The translations under genes and the position numbers were made by a program. Of a stretch of DNA of 9,827 nt, positions 1-6,585 are shown one piece after another (the stretch's first letter is position 1; every line of letters starts with the position of its first letter). A model generated the notes under the pieces. It was not told the origin of the DNA. It saw nothing but the letters and a program-made list of their open reading frames with translations, and ran no database searches. The stretch comes from Rhodobiaceae bacterium UBA7378 (GTDB lineage: Bacteria > Pseudomonadota > Alphaproteobacteria > RS24), in contig DKNW01000097.1 of assembly GCA_002469805.1 (NCBI GenBank), positions 1 through 9,827 on the forward strand, given 5' to 3'.

Positions 1-134
1 TGACCTGATGAAAAAATGGCGATCGAACAGCAAACTCGTAGGATTGGACATATCCTGACGCGAACGTCGTTTCGACTTAATCACCGGACGTTTATTGTCC
101 GCACGCCTAAACGCCAATTGAACGGAGCCAGCCG
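1..134 (+). other. Leader region upstream of the ene-reductase gene
   Basis: No complete gene is visible here. One forward frame is open from base 2 to a TGA at 56-58 and could be the last 18 codons of a gene outside the window, but nothing in it is recognisable. Two small inverted repeats are seen: GTCG/CGAC at 66-76 around TTT, and CGGAC/GTCCG at 85-101 around a 7-base AT-rich loop. I found no -35/-10 pair with acceptable spacing. A GGAG ribosome binding site lies at 124-127, seven bases before the ATG at 135. Confidence 0.4.
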
Positions 135-1235
135 ATGACGCATTATCCAGCCCTTTTCTCACCTTTTACCTTGAACGGTCTGGAAATTCCAAACCGCATT
201 GTGATGGCACCCATGACCCGCAGCCACTCGCCCGGTGGCCATCCGACAGATGATGTAGCCACCTATTATCGCCGCCGCACCGAAGGCGGCGTAGGGCTTA
301 TCATCACCGAGGGGACGACGATTGATCACCCCTCAGCAAGCATGGATGACAAAATTCCAGACTTTCATACGCCTGAAGCGCTTGCTGGCTGGAAGCGGGT
401 TGCCGATGAGGTGCACGAAGCGGGTGGGCTGATTATGCCGCAGCTTTGGCATACAGGCTCGATGCGCCGCGAGGGAACCGGCCTAGCGCCCGATGCACGC
501 ACCGTATCGCCGTCCGGCCTGAAATATCCCGGCAAGGAAATTGGTGTGGCGCTGACAAAAGATGATGTGTCCGACATTGCCGATGCGTTTGCCAAAGGCA
601 CGGTTGCCGCGCGCGAGGCAGGGTTTGATGGTGTTCAGTTTCATGGTGCCCATGGCTATCTCATCGACACGTTTTTTTGGGAAGGCACGAATGTGCGCGA
701 CGATGAATATGGCGGGGTGCTTGAGGAGCGCACGGCGTTTGCTGTCGAAATTATCGAAAAAGCGCGCCGGGAAGTGGGCAAGGACTATCCGCTCATCATT
801 CGGCTGTCGCAATGGAAGCAGCAAGATTTCGAGCATAAAATGGCGACCGATCCTGACAAGTTGTTGGCGTTCTTGAAACCAATGGTCGATGCGGGCATTG
901 ATTGTTTTGATTGCTCGACACGGCGCTTTTGGGAGCCGGAGTTTGAAGGTTCGGACCTGAATTTTGCTGGCTGGACTAAAAAGTTGACCGGCTTGCCGAC
1001 AATTACCGTCGGCTCAGTGGGGCTGACCGGCGAGTTTGTTGCTGGCATGGGGGGCGAAAGCTCCGAGGCTGCACCCATTGACGGGCTTGTGACACGGTTG
1101 GAGAACGACGAGTTCGATCTTGTCGGTGTCGGGCGGGCTTTGCTCACCGATCCCGAATGGGCCAATAAAGTTCGCCACGGTCGGTTTGAAGAGCTTATGG
1201 CGTTTGAGCGCGAACACATGTTAAGCCTGACATAA
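135..1235 (+). CDS. NADH:flavin oxidoreductase, Old Yellow Enzyme family
   Basis: This is a 366-residue FMN-dependent ene-reductase of the Old Yellow Enzyme family, a cytosolic TIM barrel that uses NAD(P)H to reduce activated C=C bonds. The FMN-binding start of the barrel is the MAPMTRS segment (residues 24-30), followed by the QLWHTG strand (Q103 to G108). The substrate-anchoring motif is complete: H170, H173 and proton donor Y175 in HGAHGYL, matching H191/N194/Y196 of yeast OYE. The FFWEGTN and EYGG stretch that follows is typical of bacterial members. R223 (IRLSQW) and the VGVGRALLTDP end (R334) sit where the family contacts the flavin and its phosphate. Length fits the family. The ATG at 135 is supported by GGAG at 124-127. 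The next gene begins about 60 bases downstream. The natural substrate cannot be read from sequence; enones, enals or nitro compounds are all possible. There is no signal peptide. Confidence 0.93.
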   Translation: MTHYPALFSPFTLNGLEIPNRIVMAPMTRSHSPGGHPTDDVATYYRRRTEGGVGLIITEGTTIDHPSASMDDKIPDFHTPEALAGWKRVADEVHEAGGLIMPQLWHTGSMRREGTGLAPDARTVSPSGLKYPGKEIGVALTKDDVSDIADAFAKGTVAAREAGFDGVQFHGAHGYLIDTFFWEGTNVRDDEYGGVLEERTAFAVEIIEKARREVGKDYPLIIRLSQWKQQDFEHKMATDPDKLLAFLKPMVDAGIDCFDCSTRRFWEPEFEGSDLNFAGWTKKLTGLPTITVGSVGLTGEFVAGMGGESSEAAPIDGLVTRLENDEFDLVGVGRALLTDPEWANKVRHGRFEELMAFEREHMLSLT

Positions 1236-1294
1236 GGTATACTCCATATTGCGCGTAGGCGCGCGCGATGACACATTTGCGGGAGAGCAAAACG

Positions 1295-3355
1295 ATGCGT
1301 GCACTATCCAGTCTTTTGTTGCCGGTTATTGTTGTAGCTATCATCGCTTTTGGCTGGGCATTGCTCCAGTCTGCTGAAGAAAACCGCGCGGCAATGCTGT
1401 TGGCGGCGATGACCCCTGATGTTGAACTTTCGCCCTGGGATGGGTTGACGGGCGAAGAAATTGCTAGTGTTGCGCGCGCGGTTAAGGCGCGCCATGGCGA
1501 CGGGGTTATCTTTAACCGTATCAGTCTACGGCAACCTGAAAAAGCCACGGCGCTTGCATGGGAAAAAGGCCAGACATCCTCGCGCGAAGCCGAAATCACA
1601 TTCCGCGTTGCGGGCCAGTCATATATCACCAATTTCGATATCGCTTCGGGTACGCTTGCGCCGTCAAACCTGATGCGCGGCGGCCAGCCGATGCTATCGG
1701 GCGATGGCGAATTATTTCCGCTGGTGGAGAAGCTGAACCAAGCTGAAGAGCTAACAAGCATTCTCGAAACCCGAGGCGTCGCCAAGGGCGATGGCTTGTG
1801 TCTACCGCGGACAATCGGTCGGTTCTTCGCCGACAAAGTTGACGTGCGAACGGCCCGCGCCGTGCGGCTCGATTGCTTTAATATCGCTAGCACAGCTGGA
1901 CTTGGTATTTTGCCATCAACCAATGTTTTTGCGAGACCCATTGAAGGCATCAGCGTGCTTTATAATATTGATACCGACGAAATTATCGAAATTACCGACA
2001 GCTATGCCGGACGGGAATTCCCCCCACATGATGTGGCTGCAGATGAATATCATTCGGGTGCCCTGGAGACGCGTGCTGCTGTTAAGCCGGTGAAACTGAC
2101 GCGCCCTCATGGGCAAAATTTTAGCATAAACGGGAGCCTGATTGACTGGCAGGGCTGGCAATTCCGGCTGCGCTTTGACGTGCGCCAGGGCACGGTGCTT
2201 AACCGCGTCGGCCATCAAACGGCTGAAGGGTTCCGCTCGGTCGCCTATGAAATTGCGATGTCGGAAATGTTCGTGCCGTATCATGATCCTGATGACCATT
2301 GGTTCTATCGCGCCTATTTTGACATGGGCGAATATGGCTTTGGGAATCTGGCAACGGAATTGAAAGGCGCAGATTGCCCGGCCCATGCGGTGTTTCAGGA
2401 CGTGACGTTGCATTTGTCCGATGGCTCACCTTTTAAAGCGCCGCGGCGGGTGTGCATTTTCGAACATGATCCGGGCTATCCTGCCTGGCGCCATCACGAG
2501 TCATTATTTGATGCCATTCCGGGGATAGATAATCACCAGTCGCGCACTGCAACCGAACTAGTTGTGCGGATGGTCGCGGTTATCGGTAATTATGATTATT
2601 TCCAAGACTACGTGTTCCAGCAGGATGGGCGCTTGCGCATCCGGTTGATTTCAACCGGCGTGGACGCGGTCAAAGCGGTCTTTTCAGAGACGCTGGCAGA
2701 CCCGCGCGCGGTAGATGAAACACGCACTGGCACGCTTGTCGCGCCGAACCGTCTGGCTGTGAACCATGACCATTTCTTCAGCTATCGCATTGATATGGAT
2801 GTCGACGGCCAGGCAAATAATTTCTCGCGGTTGCGTTTGCGGCCCGTGGCCCAGCCAGATACCGCACCGCGGCGCGGCATTTGGGGTGTCTCGCCTGAGC
2901 GCGTGAGGACCGAGCGTCAGGCTCAAACTGCAATGGACACCAGCAAGCCAGCACTCTTGGTGTTTGCCAGCGAAGACAAAAATAATGCGATGGGGTATCC
3001 AAGTGCCTATCAGGTGATGACGCCGAATGTGAAACCGCTGGTTTCGGCTCTCGATGCAACTTTCCAACGCGCGTATTTTGTCCGCAATAATCTTTGGGTA
3101 ACGCGCTATAAGCGCGACGAAATTTTCGCAGCCGGTCTTCCCGTCTATCAATCAGCGTCATGGCTGGGGCTACCCGAATATATTTTCGATAATGAGAACC
3201 TTGAAAATCAGGACCTCGTTGCTTGGGTAACGGTCGGGTTTCATCACGTACCCATGGCCGAAGACTGGCCGGTCATGCCGTCTAAAGTTGATGAAATCGT
3301 TTTGAAGCCTCGCAATTATTTTGACCGCAATCCCGCGATTGATCTGCCAAACTGA
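1295..3355 (+). CDS. Copper amine oxidase (topaquinone primary-amine oxidase), membrane-targeted
   Basis: The enzyme oxidises primary amines to aldehydes, releasing ammonia and H2O2, using a copper ion and a self-made topaquinone (TPQ). Every active-site landmark is present (numbering from the ATG at 1295): the TPQ tyrosine is Y433 in GNYDYF; the catalytic base is D343 in YRAYFDMGEYG; copper ligands are H491 and H493 in NHDHFFSY and H651 in GFHHVPMAEDWPVMP. Cysteines 361 and 387 match the conserved disulfide pair. Near the N-terminus, SPWDGLTGEEI resembles the N-terminal domain that opens this family. A frame-compatible ATG exists at 1268, but GGGAGAG at 1281-1287 sits seven bases before 1295, so I chose 1295, giving 686 residues. 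Residues about 4 to 24 are hydrophobic with one Arg before them, so this is a signal peptide or an uncleaved anchor placing the catalytic part in the periplasm, as for E. coli TynA. No AXA cleavage site is obvious. The amine substrate is unknown. Confidence 0.93.
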   Translation: MRALSSLLLPVIVVAIIAFGWALLQSAEENRAAMLLAAMTPDVELSPWDGLTGEEIASVARAVKARHGDGVIFNRISLRQPEKATALAWEKGQTSSREAEITFRVAGQSYITNFDIASGTLAPSNLMRGGQPMLSGDGELFPLVEKLNQAEELTSILETRGVAKGDGLCLPRTIGRFFADKVDVRTARAVRLDCFNIASTAGLGILPSTNVFARPIEGISVLYNIDTDEIIEITDSYAGREFPPHDVAADEYHSGALETRAAVKPVKLTRPHGQNFSINGSLIDWQGWQFRLRFDVRQGTVLNRVGHQTAEGFRSVAYEIAMSEMFVPYHDPDDHWFYRAYFDMGEYGFGNLATELKGADCPAHAVFQDVTLHLSDGSPFKAPRRVCIFEHDPGYPAWRHHESLFDAIPGIDNHQSRTATELVVRMVAVIGNYDYFQDYVFQQDGRLRIRLISTGVDAVKAVFSETLADPRAVDETRTGTLVAPNRLAVNHDHFFSYRIDMDVDGQANNFSRLRLRPVAQPDTAPRRGIWGVSPERVRTERQAQTAMDTSKPALLVFASEDKNNAMGYPSAYQVMTPNVKPLVSALDATFQRAYFVRNNLWVTRYKRDEIFAAGLPVYQSASWLGLPEYIFDNENLENQDLVAWVTVGFHHVPMAEDWPVMPSKVDEIVLKPRNYFDRNPAIDLPN

Positions 3356-3366
3356 CGCCATACTCT

Positions 3367-3398
3367 TGGGCGCGGTGATGGATTTGTCGCATTGCCCA
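3367..3398 (+). other. Possible stem-loop in the 93-base gap between amine oxidase and photolyase-like gene
   Basis: TGGGC at 3367-3371 pairs with GCCCA at 3394-3398. GCG at 3372-3374 can extend the stem with CGC at 3388-3390, leaving a three-base bulge. No T-run follows, so this is not a classical intrinsic terminator. The rest of the gap holds only weak promoter-like boxes such as TTGCCC at 3392 and a poor -10. Confidence 0.25.
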
Positions 3399-3448
3399 GC
3401 GGCAAAACTATTCTAAATCTGAAGCATCGGGCCATGAATGGGTAAGCG

Positions 3449-5023
3449 ATGCATGAAGAAATTGTAATTGTGTGGTTTAAGCGCGATCTGCGAGTTGGCG
3501 ATCACGCGCCGTTGAAAGCTGCCAGTGAGACCGGCTTGCCAGTGCTACCGCTATATATCGTTGAGCCGGATTATTGGCAACAACCCTTTGCGTCGAGCCG
3601 GCATTGGCATTTTATTCACGATAGTTTGTTAGATGTGCGGACGGCCTGCGGGCGGCTCGGGCAACCGTTGGTGGTGCGCACAGGCGATGCTATTACTGTG
3701 CTGCAAGAGCTGCAAACAGTGTTCACCATCAAGGCAGTTTATGCGCATGAAGAAACCGGCAATGACTGGACATATACACGCGACAAGCAGGTGATGGCGT
3801 GGTGCCGCGACACGGACATTCAGCTTCACCAGTTTCCGACAAACGGCATTGTACGCCGGTTGAAAAATCGTGATAGCTGGGCCAGTTTACGCAACCGGCG
3901 CATGGCTGATGCTTGTGTGCCGACGCCTGATGCACTCATGCCCGTCGCTAGGGTTGAAGTCGGCGATGTGCCTGGTAAAAATGATGCGATGTTCGGCCCG
4001 CCCCCAAGCGGCCCTGTTCAAATAGGGGGGCGCGGTGCCGCATATGATTTGCTGAGTTCTTTTTTGCAGACGCGCGGGCAGCATTATATCGCGCATATGT
4101 CGGCACCTGGGCTTTCTGAAATATACGGGTCACGGTTATCGGCGCATTTGACGTGGGGCACTGTGTCGGCCCGTGAGGTCGATCAAGCCATTGGTAGACG
4201 CTTGGCGAAATTGTCGCCTGACGAAGCGCCGCGCTGGCGCCGCCAGCTTTCGGCTTTCAGGTCGCGGTTGGCATGGCGGTGTCATTTCATGCAGAAGCTG
4301 GAAGATCAGCCATCGGTGGAACACACTTGTATGCACCCGTTTTTTGAAGGGATACGCGAAGACAGTTTCAACGACGAATTTTTCGAAGCATGGAAACAAG
4401 GCCACACAGGGTATCCGCTGATCGATGCCTGCATGCGCAATTTAACGCATCATGGCTGGATCACTTTTCGGATGCGCGCGATGCTGGTGAGCTTTGCGAG
4501 TTATGATCTGTGGCTCGACTGGCGCAAAACCGGCTACCATCTGGCGCAGCTTTTTACTGACTACGAGCCGGGCATCCATTACAGCCAGCTTCAAATGCAA
4601 TCCGGTGTGACAGGCATTAACGCGGTGCGTATTTATAATCCGATAAAGCAATCTTATGACCATGATCCGAAGGGCGCGTTCATCCGGAAATGGGTGCCGG
4701 AGTTGGCCGACGTGCCAGACGCTTTTATTCATGAGCCTTGGAAAATGGGGCATGCCCAGCAAGAACTCGCGCGATGCGTAATAGGCATCGACTATCCCGA
4801 ACCTGTGGTCGACCATGCTGCCGCGATAGTTGCGGCGCGTGAAAAAATGGCGCGCGTCCGCAAGCAGGATGGGTTTCGACACGCATCGCAATCTGTTTAC
4901 GCAAAACTAGGCAGCCGCAAACGGACCCCGCGTCGCGCACCCAAATCATCTCACCGCGCCGTGAAAACACCGCGTGGCGGGCAGGGCGCGCAAATGGATT
5001 TGCTGAACCTTCTTGATAAATAG
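3449..5023 (+). CDS. Photolyase/cryptochrome family FAD protein with substituted active site
   Basis: The 524-residue protein has the usual two-part layout: an N-terminal alpha/beta antenna domain (residues 1 to about 135, opening IVWFKRDLRVGDHAPL) and a helical FAD domain (about 200 to 480, with GHTGYPLIDACMRNL, RIYNPIKQ and FIRKWVPEL). Aligned by eye to E. coli PhrB, the FAD domain runs without gaps at an offset of one from W276 to M383. Conserved: W276 (W277), R341 (R342), R343 (R344), W358 (W359), D371 (D372). Replaced: R273 for E274, D305 for W306, F340 for N341, H377 for N378 beside flavin N5, L381 for W382, M383 for W384. Most of the photoreduction Trp chain and the dimer-contacting residues are therefore missing. 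A basic tail of about 40 residues follows (485-524, many Arg/Lys, ending MDLLNLLDK). The ATG at 3449 has only a weak GGGTAAG upstream. Family membership is sure; whether it repairs DNA, which lesion, or senses light is open. Confidence 0.88.
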   Translation: MHEEIVIVWFKRDLRVGDHAPLKAASETGLPVLPLYIVEPDYWQQPFASSRHWHFIHDSLLDVRTACGRLGQPLVVRTGDAITVLQELQTVFTIKAVYAHEETGNDWTYTRDKQVMAWCRDTDIQLHQFPTNGIVRRLKNRDSWASLRNRRMADACVPTPDALMPVARVEVGDVPGKNDAMFGPPPSGPVQIGGRGAAYDLLSSFLQTRGQHYIAHMSAPGLSEIYGSRLSAHLTWGTVSAREVDQAIGRRLAKLSPDEAPRWRRQLSAFRSRLAWRCHFMQKLEDQPSVEHTCMHPFFEGIREDSFNDEFFEAWKQGHTGYPLIDACMRNLTHHGWITFRMRAMLVSFASYDLWLDWRKTGYHLAQLFTDYEPGIHYSQLQMQSGVTGINAVRIYNPIKQSYDHDPKGAFIRKWVPELADVPDAFIHEPWKMGHAQQELARCVIGIDYPEPVVDHAAAIVAAREKMARVRKQDGFRHASQSVYAKLGSRKRTPRRAPKSSHRAVKTPRGGQGAQMDLLNLLDK

Positions 5024-5040
5024 ACGCCAGGGTTTGCGGC

Positions 5041-5068
5041 GCGCATTCAAGTGGATGCGCCCAGTTTT
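5041..5068 (+). terminator. Weak candidate terminator after the photolyase-like gene
   Basis: GCGCAT at 5041-5046 pairs with ATGCGC at 5055-5060 around an 8-base loop, and TTTT follows at 5065-5068 after a four-base gap. The stem is short and the T-run is brief, so termination may be partial. The same 137-base gap contains a TATAAA at 5085-5090 that resembles a -10 box, but no -35 box lies at 16-18 bases from it. Confidence 0.3.
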
Positions 5069-5145
5069 GGGGTATTCATGGCTGTATAAATCCCACGACA
5101 AAGGCCGGTCGGGTGGCTATCCTTTCCTTCAACTTTTTAGTTTGT

Positions 5146-5151
5146 GAGGAG
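5146..5151 (+). promoter_or_regulatory. Ribosome binding site fixing the start of the RidA-family gene
   Basis: GAGGAG lies nine bases before the ATG at 5161. The same frame is open further upstream to a GTG at 5113, which would add 16 residues not expected in a RidA protein. This strong site decides for 5161. Confidence 0.75.
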
Positions 5152-5160
5152 AACAGGCGT

Positions 5161-5550
5161 ATGTCGATTGAGAAGAAATTATTTCGCGACGGCCCCTATG
5201 CAGATCTATTTTGTCAGGGCGTGCGCGTCGGGGACACGCTTTATATGGCGGGTCAGGTCGGAACGGATGCGGCGGGAGTGGCCCCAGAAGATTTGGTTGC
5301 CCAGATGAAAAATGCCTACACACATGTCAGTGCCGTGCTATCCGAATATGGTGCCACAATAGATAATATTGTCGATGAAACATGGTTCGTGACCGACATT
5401 GATGACACGATGGCGAAAGTCGGGGACTTGTTTATGGCGCGCGCTGAAATCTATGGCAAAAAGCCGGAAGTAAGCCAAACACTTGTGCAAGTTGCTGGTT
5501 TGGTTGACGCTGCCTACAAAATCGAAATTAAATGCATCGCCTGCCTGTAA
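5161..5550 (+). CDS. RidA/YjgF/UK114 family protein lacking the catalytic arginine
   Basis: At 129 residues this has the standard length of the RidA family, small trimeric proteins whose best-known members hydrolyse reactive enamine/imine intermediates released by PLP enzymes. Family marks are the LYMAGQVGTD strand (28-36), the helix with QMKNAYTHVSAVL (48-60) and the C-terminal KIEIKCIA strand (120-127). The arginine that binds the substrate carboxylate in E. coli RidA (R105, in the context ARSCVEVA) aligns with Q106 in SQTLVQVA. Rid subfamilies without this arginine are known and are not expected to be imine deaminases, so the gene should not be named ridA. It follows the photolyase-like gene by 137 bases and precedes the dioxygenase gene by about 95. 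An imine role linked to the upstream amine oxidase is attractive but unsupported. The product is probably cytosolic, as no signal peptide is seen. Confidence 0.88.
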   Translation: MSIEKKLFRDGPYADLFCQGVRVGDTLYMAGQVGTDAAGVAPEDLVAQMKNAYTHVSAVLSEYGATIDNIVDETWFVTDIDDTMAKVGDLFMARAEIYGKKPEVSQTLVQVAGLVDAAYKIEIKCIACL

Positions 5551-5601
5551 TCGGGTTTGTTTGAACTGACGAGTTGTATTTTATCTGGCAATTTGTTCGG
5601 T

Positions 5602-5625
5602 ATTTTGTGTAGCATTTTGTGTGGC
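5602..5625 (+). repeat. Two 12-base tandem repeats just before the dioxygenase gene
   Basis: ATTTTGTGTAGC (5602-5613) is followed immediately by ATTTTGTGTGGC (5614-5625), 11 of 12 bases alike. The preceding 12 bases (5590-5601, AATTTGTTCGGT) are a much weaker third copy (about 7 of 12). The array ends about 20 bases before the proposed TTG start at 5646. It may be a protein binding site or a 5'-leader element. It would be partly coding if the GTG at 5619 were the true start. Confidence 0.55.
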
Positions 5626-5645
5626 GTTATTGGGGGAACTGGAAT

Positions 5646-6542
5646 TTGACTGAAATCAAACATTTAGCGGCAGATGCAGACCCGCAAATTATTTCAGATA
5701 CATTGACACGCGATGGCGCATTAGTGCTGGACAATGCCGTCGATGCAGATTTTCTAGCGCAATTGCGGGCTGAAACTGACCCGTATATGGACGCAACCGC
5801 TGATGGCAGTGATGATTTCACTGGCCGGCTTACCACGCGTACGGGCGGGCTTTTAATGCGGTCGGAAAAATGCCGCGAGATTATTGGCGACCCGCGCATT
5901 CTTGCCCCTTGCGAAAAATTTCTCGCGCCTTACTGCGAGCGCGTGCAGTTGCACCTGACGCAGATTATTCGCATTCGTCCCGGTCAAGGTGCGCAACCCA
6001 TTCACCGCGACCGCTGGGCATGGGGGAAGCATCTTGCGCACATAGAGCCTCAGTTTAACACAATCTGGGCGATAACCGATTTTACCACGGAAAATGGCGC
6101 GACGCGGGTGGTGCCCGGCAGCACCAAATGGCAGGATGATGAACAAATTCCGCCAGAGCAAATCACTCAGGCCGAAATGTCTGCCGGGTCTGTGCTGATT
6201 TATTCGGGCTCGGTTTTCCACGGGGGTGGCGAGAACCGCACCCAATCCGATCGTATTGGGATCAATATTACGTATACGCTGGGTTGGCTGCGGCAGGAAG
6301 AAAACCAGTATCTATCGTCGCCGCCCGAAATGGCTAAAACCCTGTCGCCCGAGCTGCAACAACTTGCAGGTTACGCCATGGGGCAATATGCGCTTGGCTA
6401 TTATACTCCGCCAGGCGCCCCGGGAGTTTACCCCGAATTGGTGCCCCCTGAGTTTGCACTTAATGAAGATGACACCAGCGCAACAATGGGTACGGCGGCA
6501 GACCTTGAGGCTGTCAGTCAAATCAGGCGGTCCAAGCATTAG
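5646..6542 (+). CDS. Phytanoyl-CoA dioxygenase (PhyH) family Fe(II)/2-oxoglutarate oxygenase
   Basis: This is a double-stranded beta-helix oxygenase that uses Fe(II), O2 and 2-oxoglutarate, usually to hydroxylate a small molecule. Numbered from the TTG at 5646, the metal triad is H120 and D122 in PIHRDRW and H192 in SVFHGGGENR; R203 (DRIGINITY), eleven residues after the distal His, is placed to bind the 2-oxoglutarate carboxylate. ENGATRVVPGSTKW between them is a PhyH hallmark. Length (298 residues) fits the family. Two starts compete: GTG at 5619, which adds an odd Trp-rich segment (MWRYWGNWN) and has no ribosome site, and TTG at 5646, which has GGGGGAA at 5632-5638 seven bases upstream and gives MTEIKHL. 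I prefer the TTG. The substrate is unknown; this family is broad in bacteria and many members do not act on phytanoyl-CoA. The next gene starts 43 bases downstream. Confidence 0.9.
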   Translation: MTEIKHLAADADPQIISDTLTRDGALVLDNAVDADFLAQLRAETDPYMDATADGSDDFTGRLTTRTGGLLMRSEKCREIIGDPRILAPCEKFLAPYCERVQLHLTQIIRIRPGQGAQPIHRDRWAWGKHLAHIEPQFNTIWAITDFTTENGATRVVPGSTKWQDDEQIPPEQITQAEMSAGSVLIYSGSVFHGGGENRTQSDRIGINITYTLGWLRQEENQYLSSPPEMAKTLSPELQQLAGYAMGQYALGYYTPPGAPGVYPELVPPEFALNEDDTSATMGTAADLEAVSQIRRSKH

Positions 6543-6585
6543 TGCCACTGACTTGTTGGCTGTTTTATGTAAATGAGTTCTTGTA

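Noticed and set aside
2..58. Open frame reaching in from the left edge, ending at TGA 56-58
   Set aside because: Only 18 codons are visible with no recognisable motif. It could be the tail of an upstream gene or chance.
1238..1243. TATACT resembling a -10 box before the amine oxidase gene
   Set aside because: No acceptable -35 hexamer is found 16 to 18 bases upstream, and it overlaps the end region of the previous gene.
1195..1950. Long antisense open frame (251 codons)
   Set aside because: It lies opposite the well-supported amine oxidase gene, its protein has low-complexity shadow composition, and it has no ribosome site or recognisable motif.
5085..5090. TATAAA as a -10 box before the RidA-family gene
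   Set aside because: The nearest TTG-type -35 candidate is only 12 bases away, and no extended -10 TGN is correctly placed.
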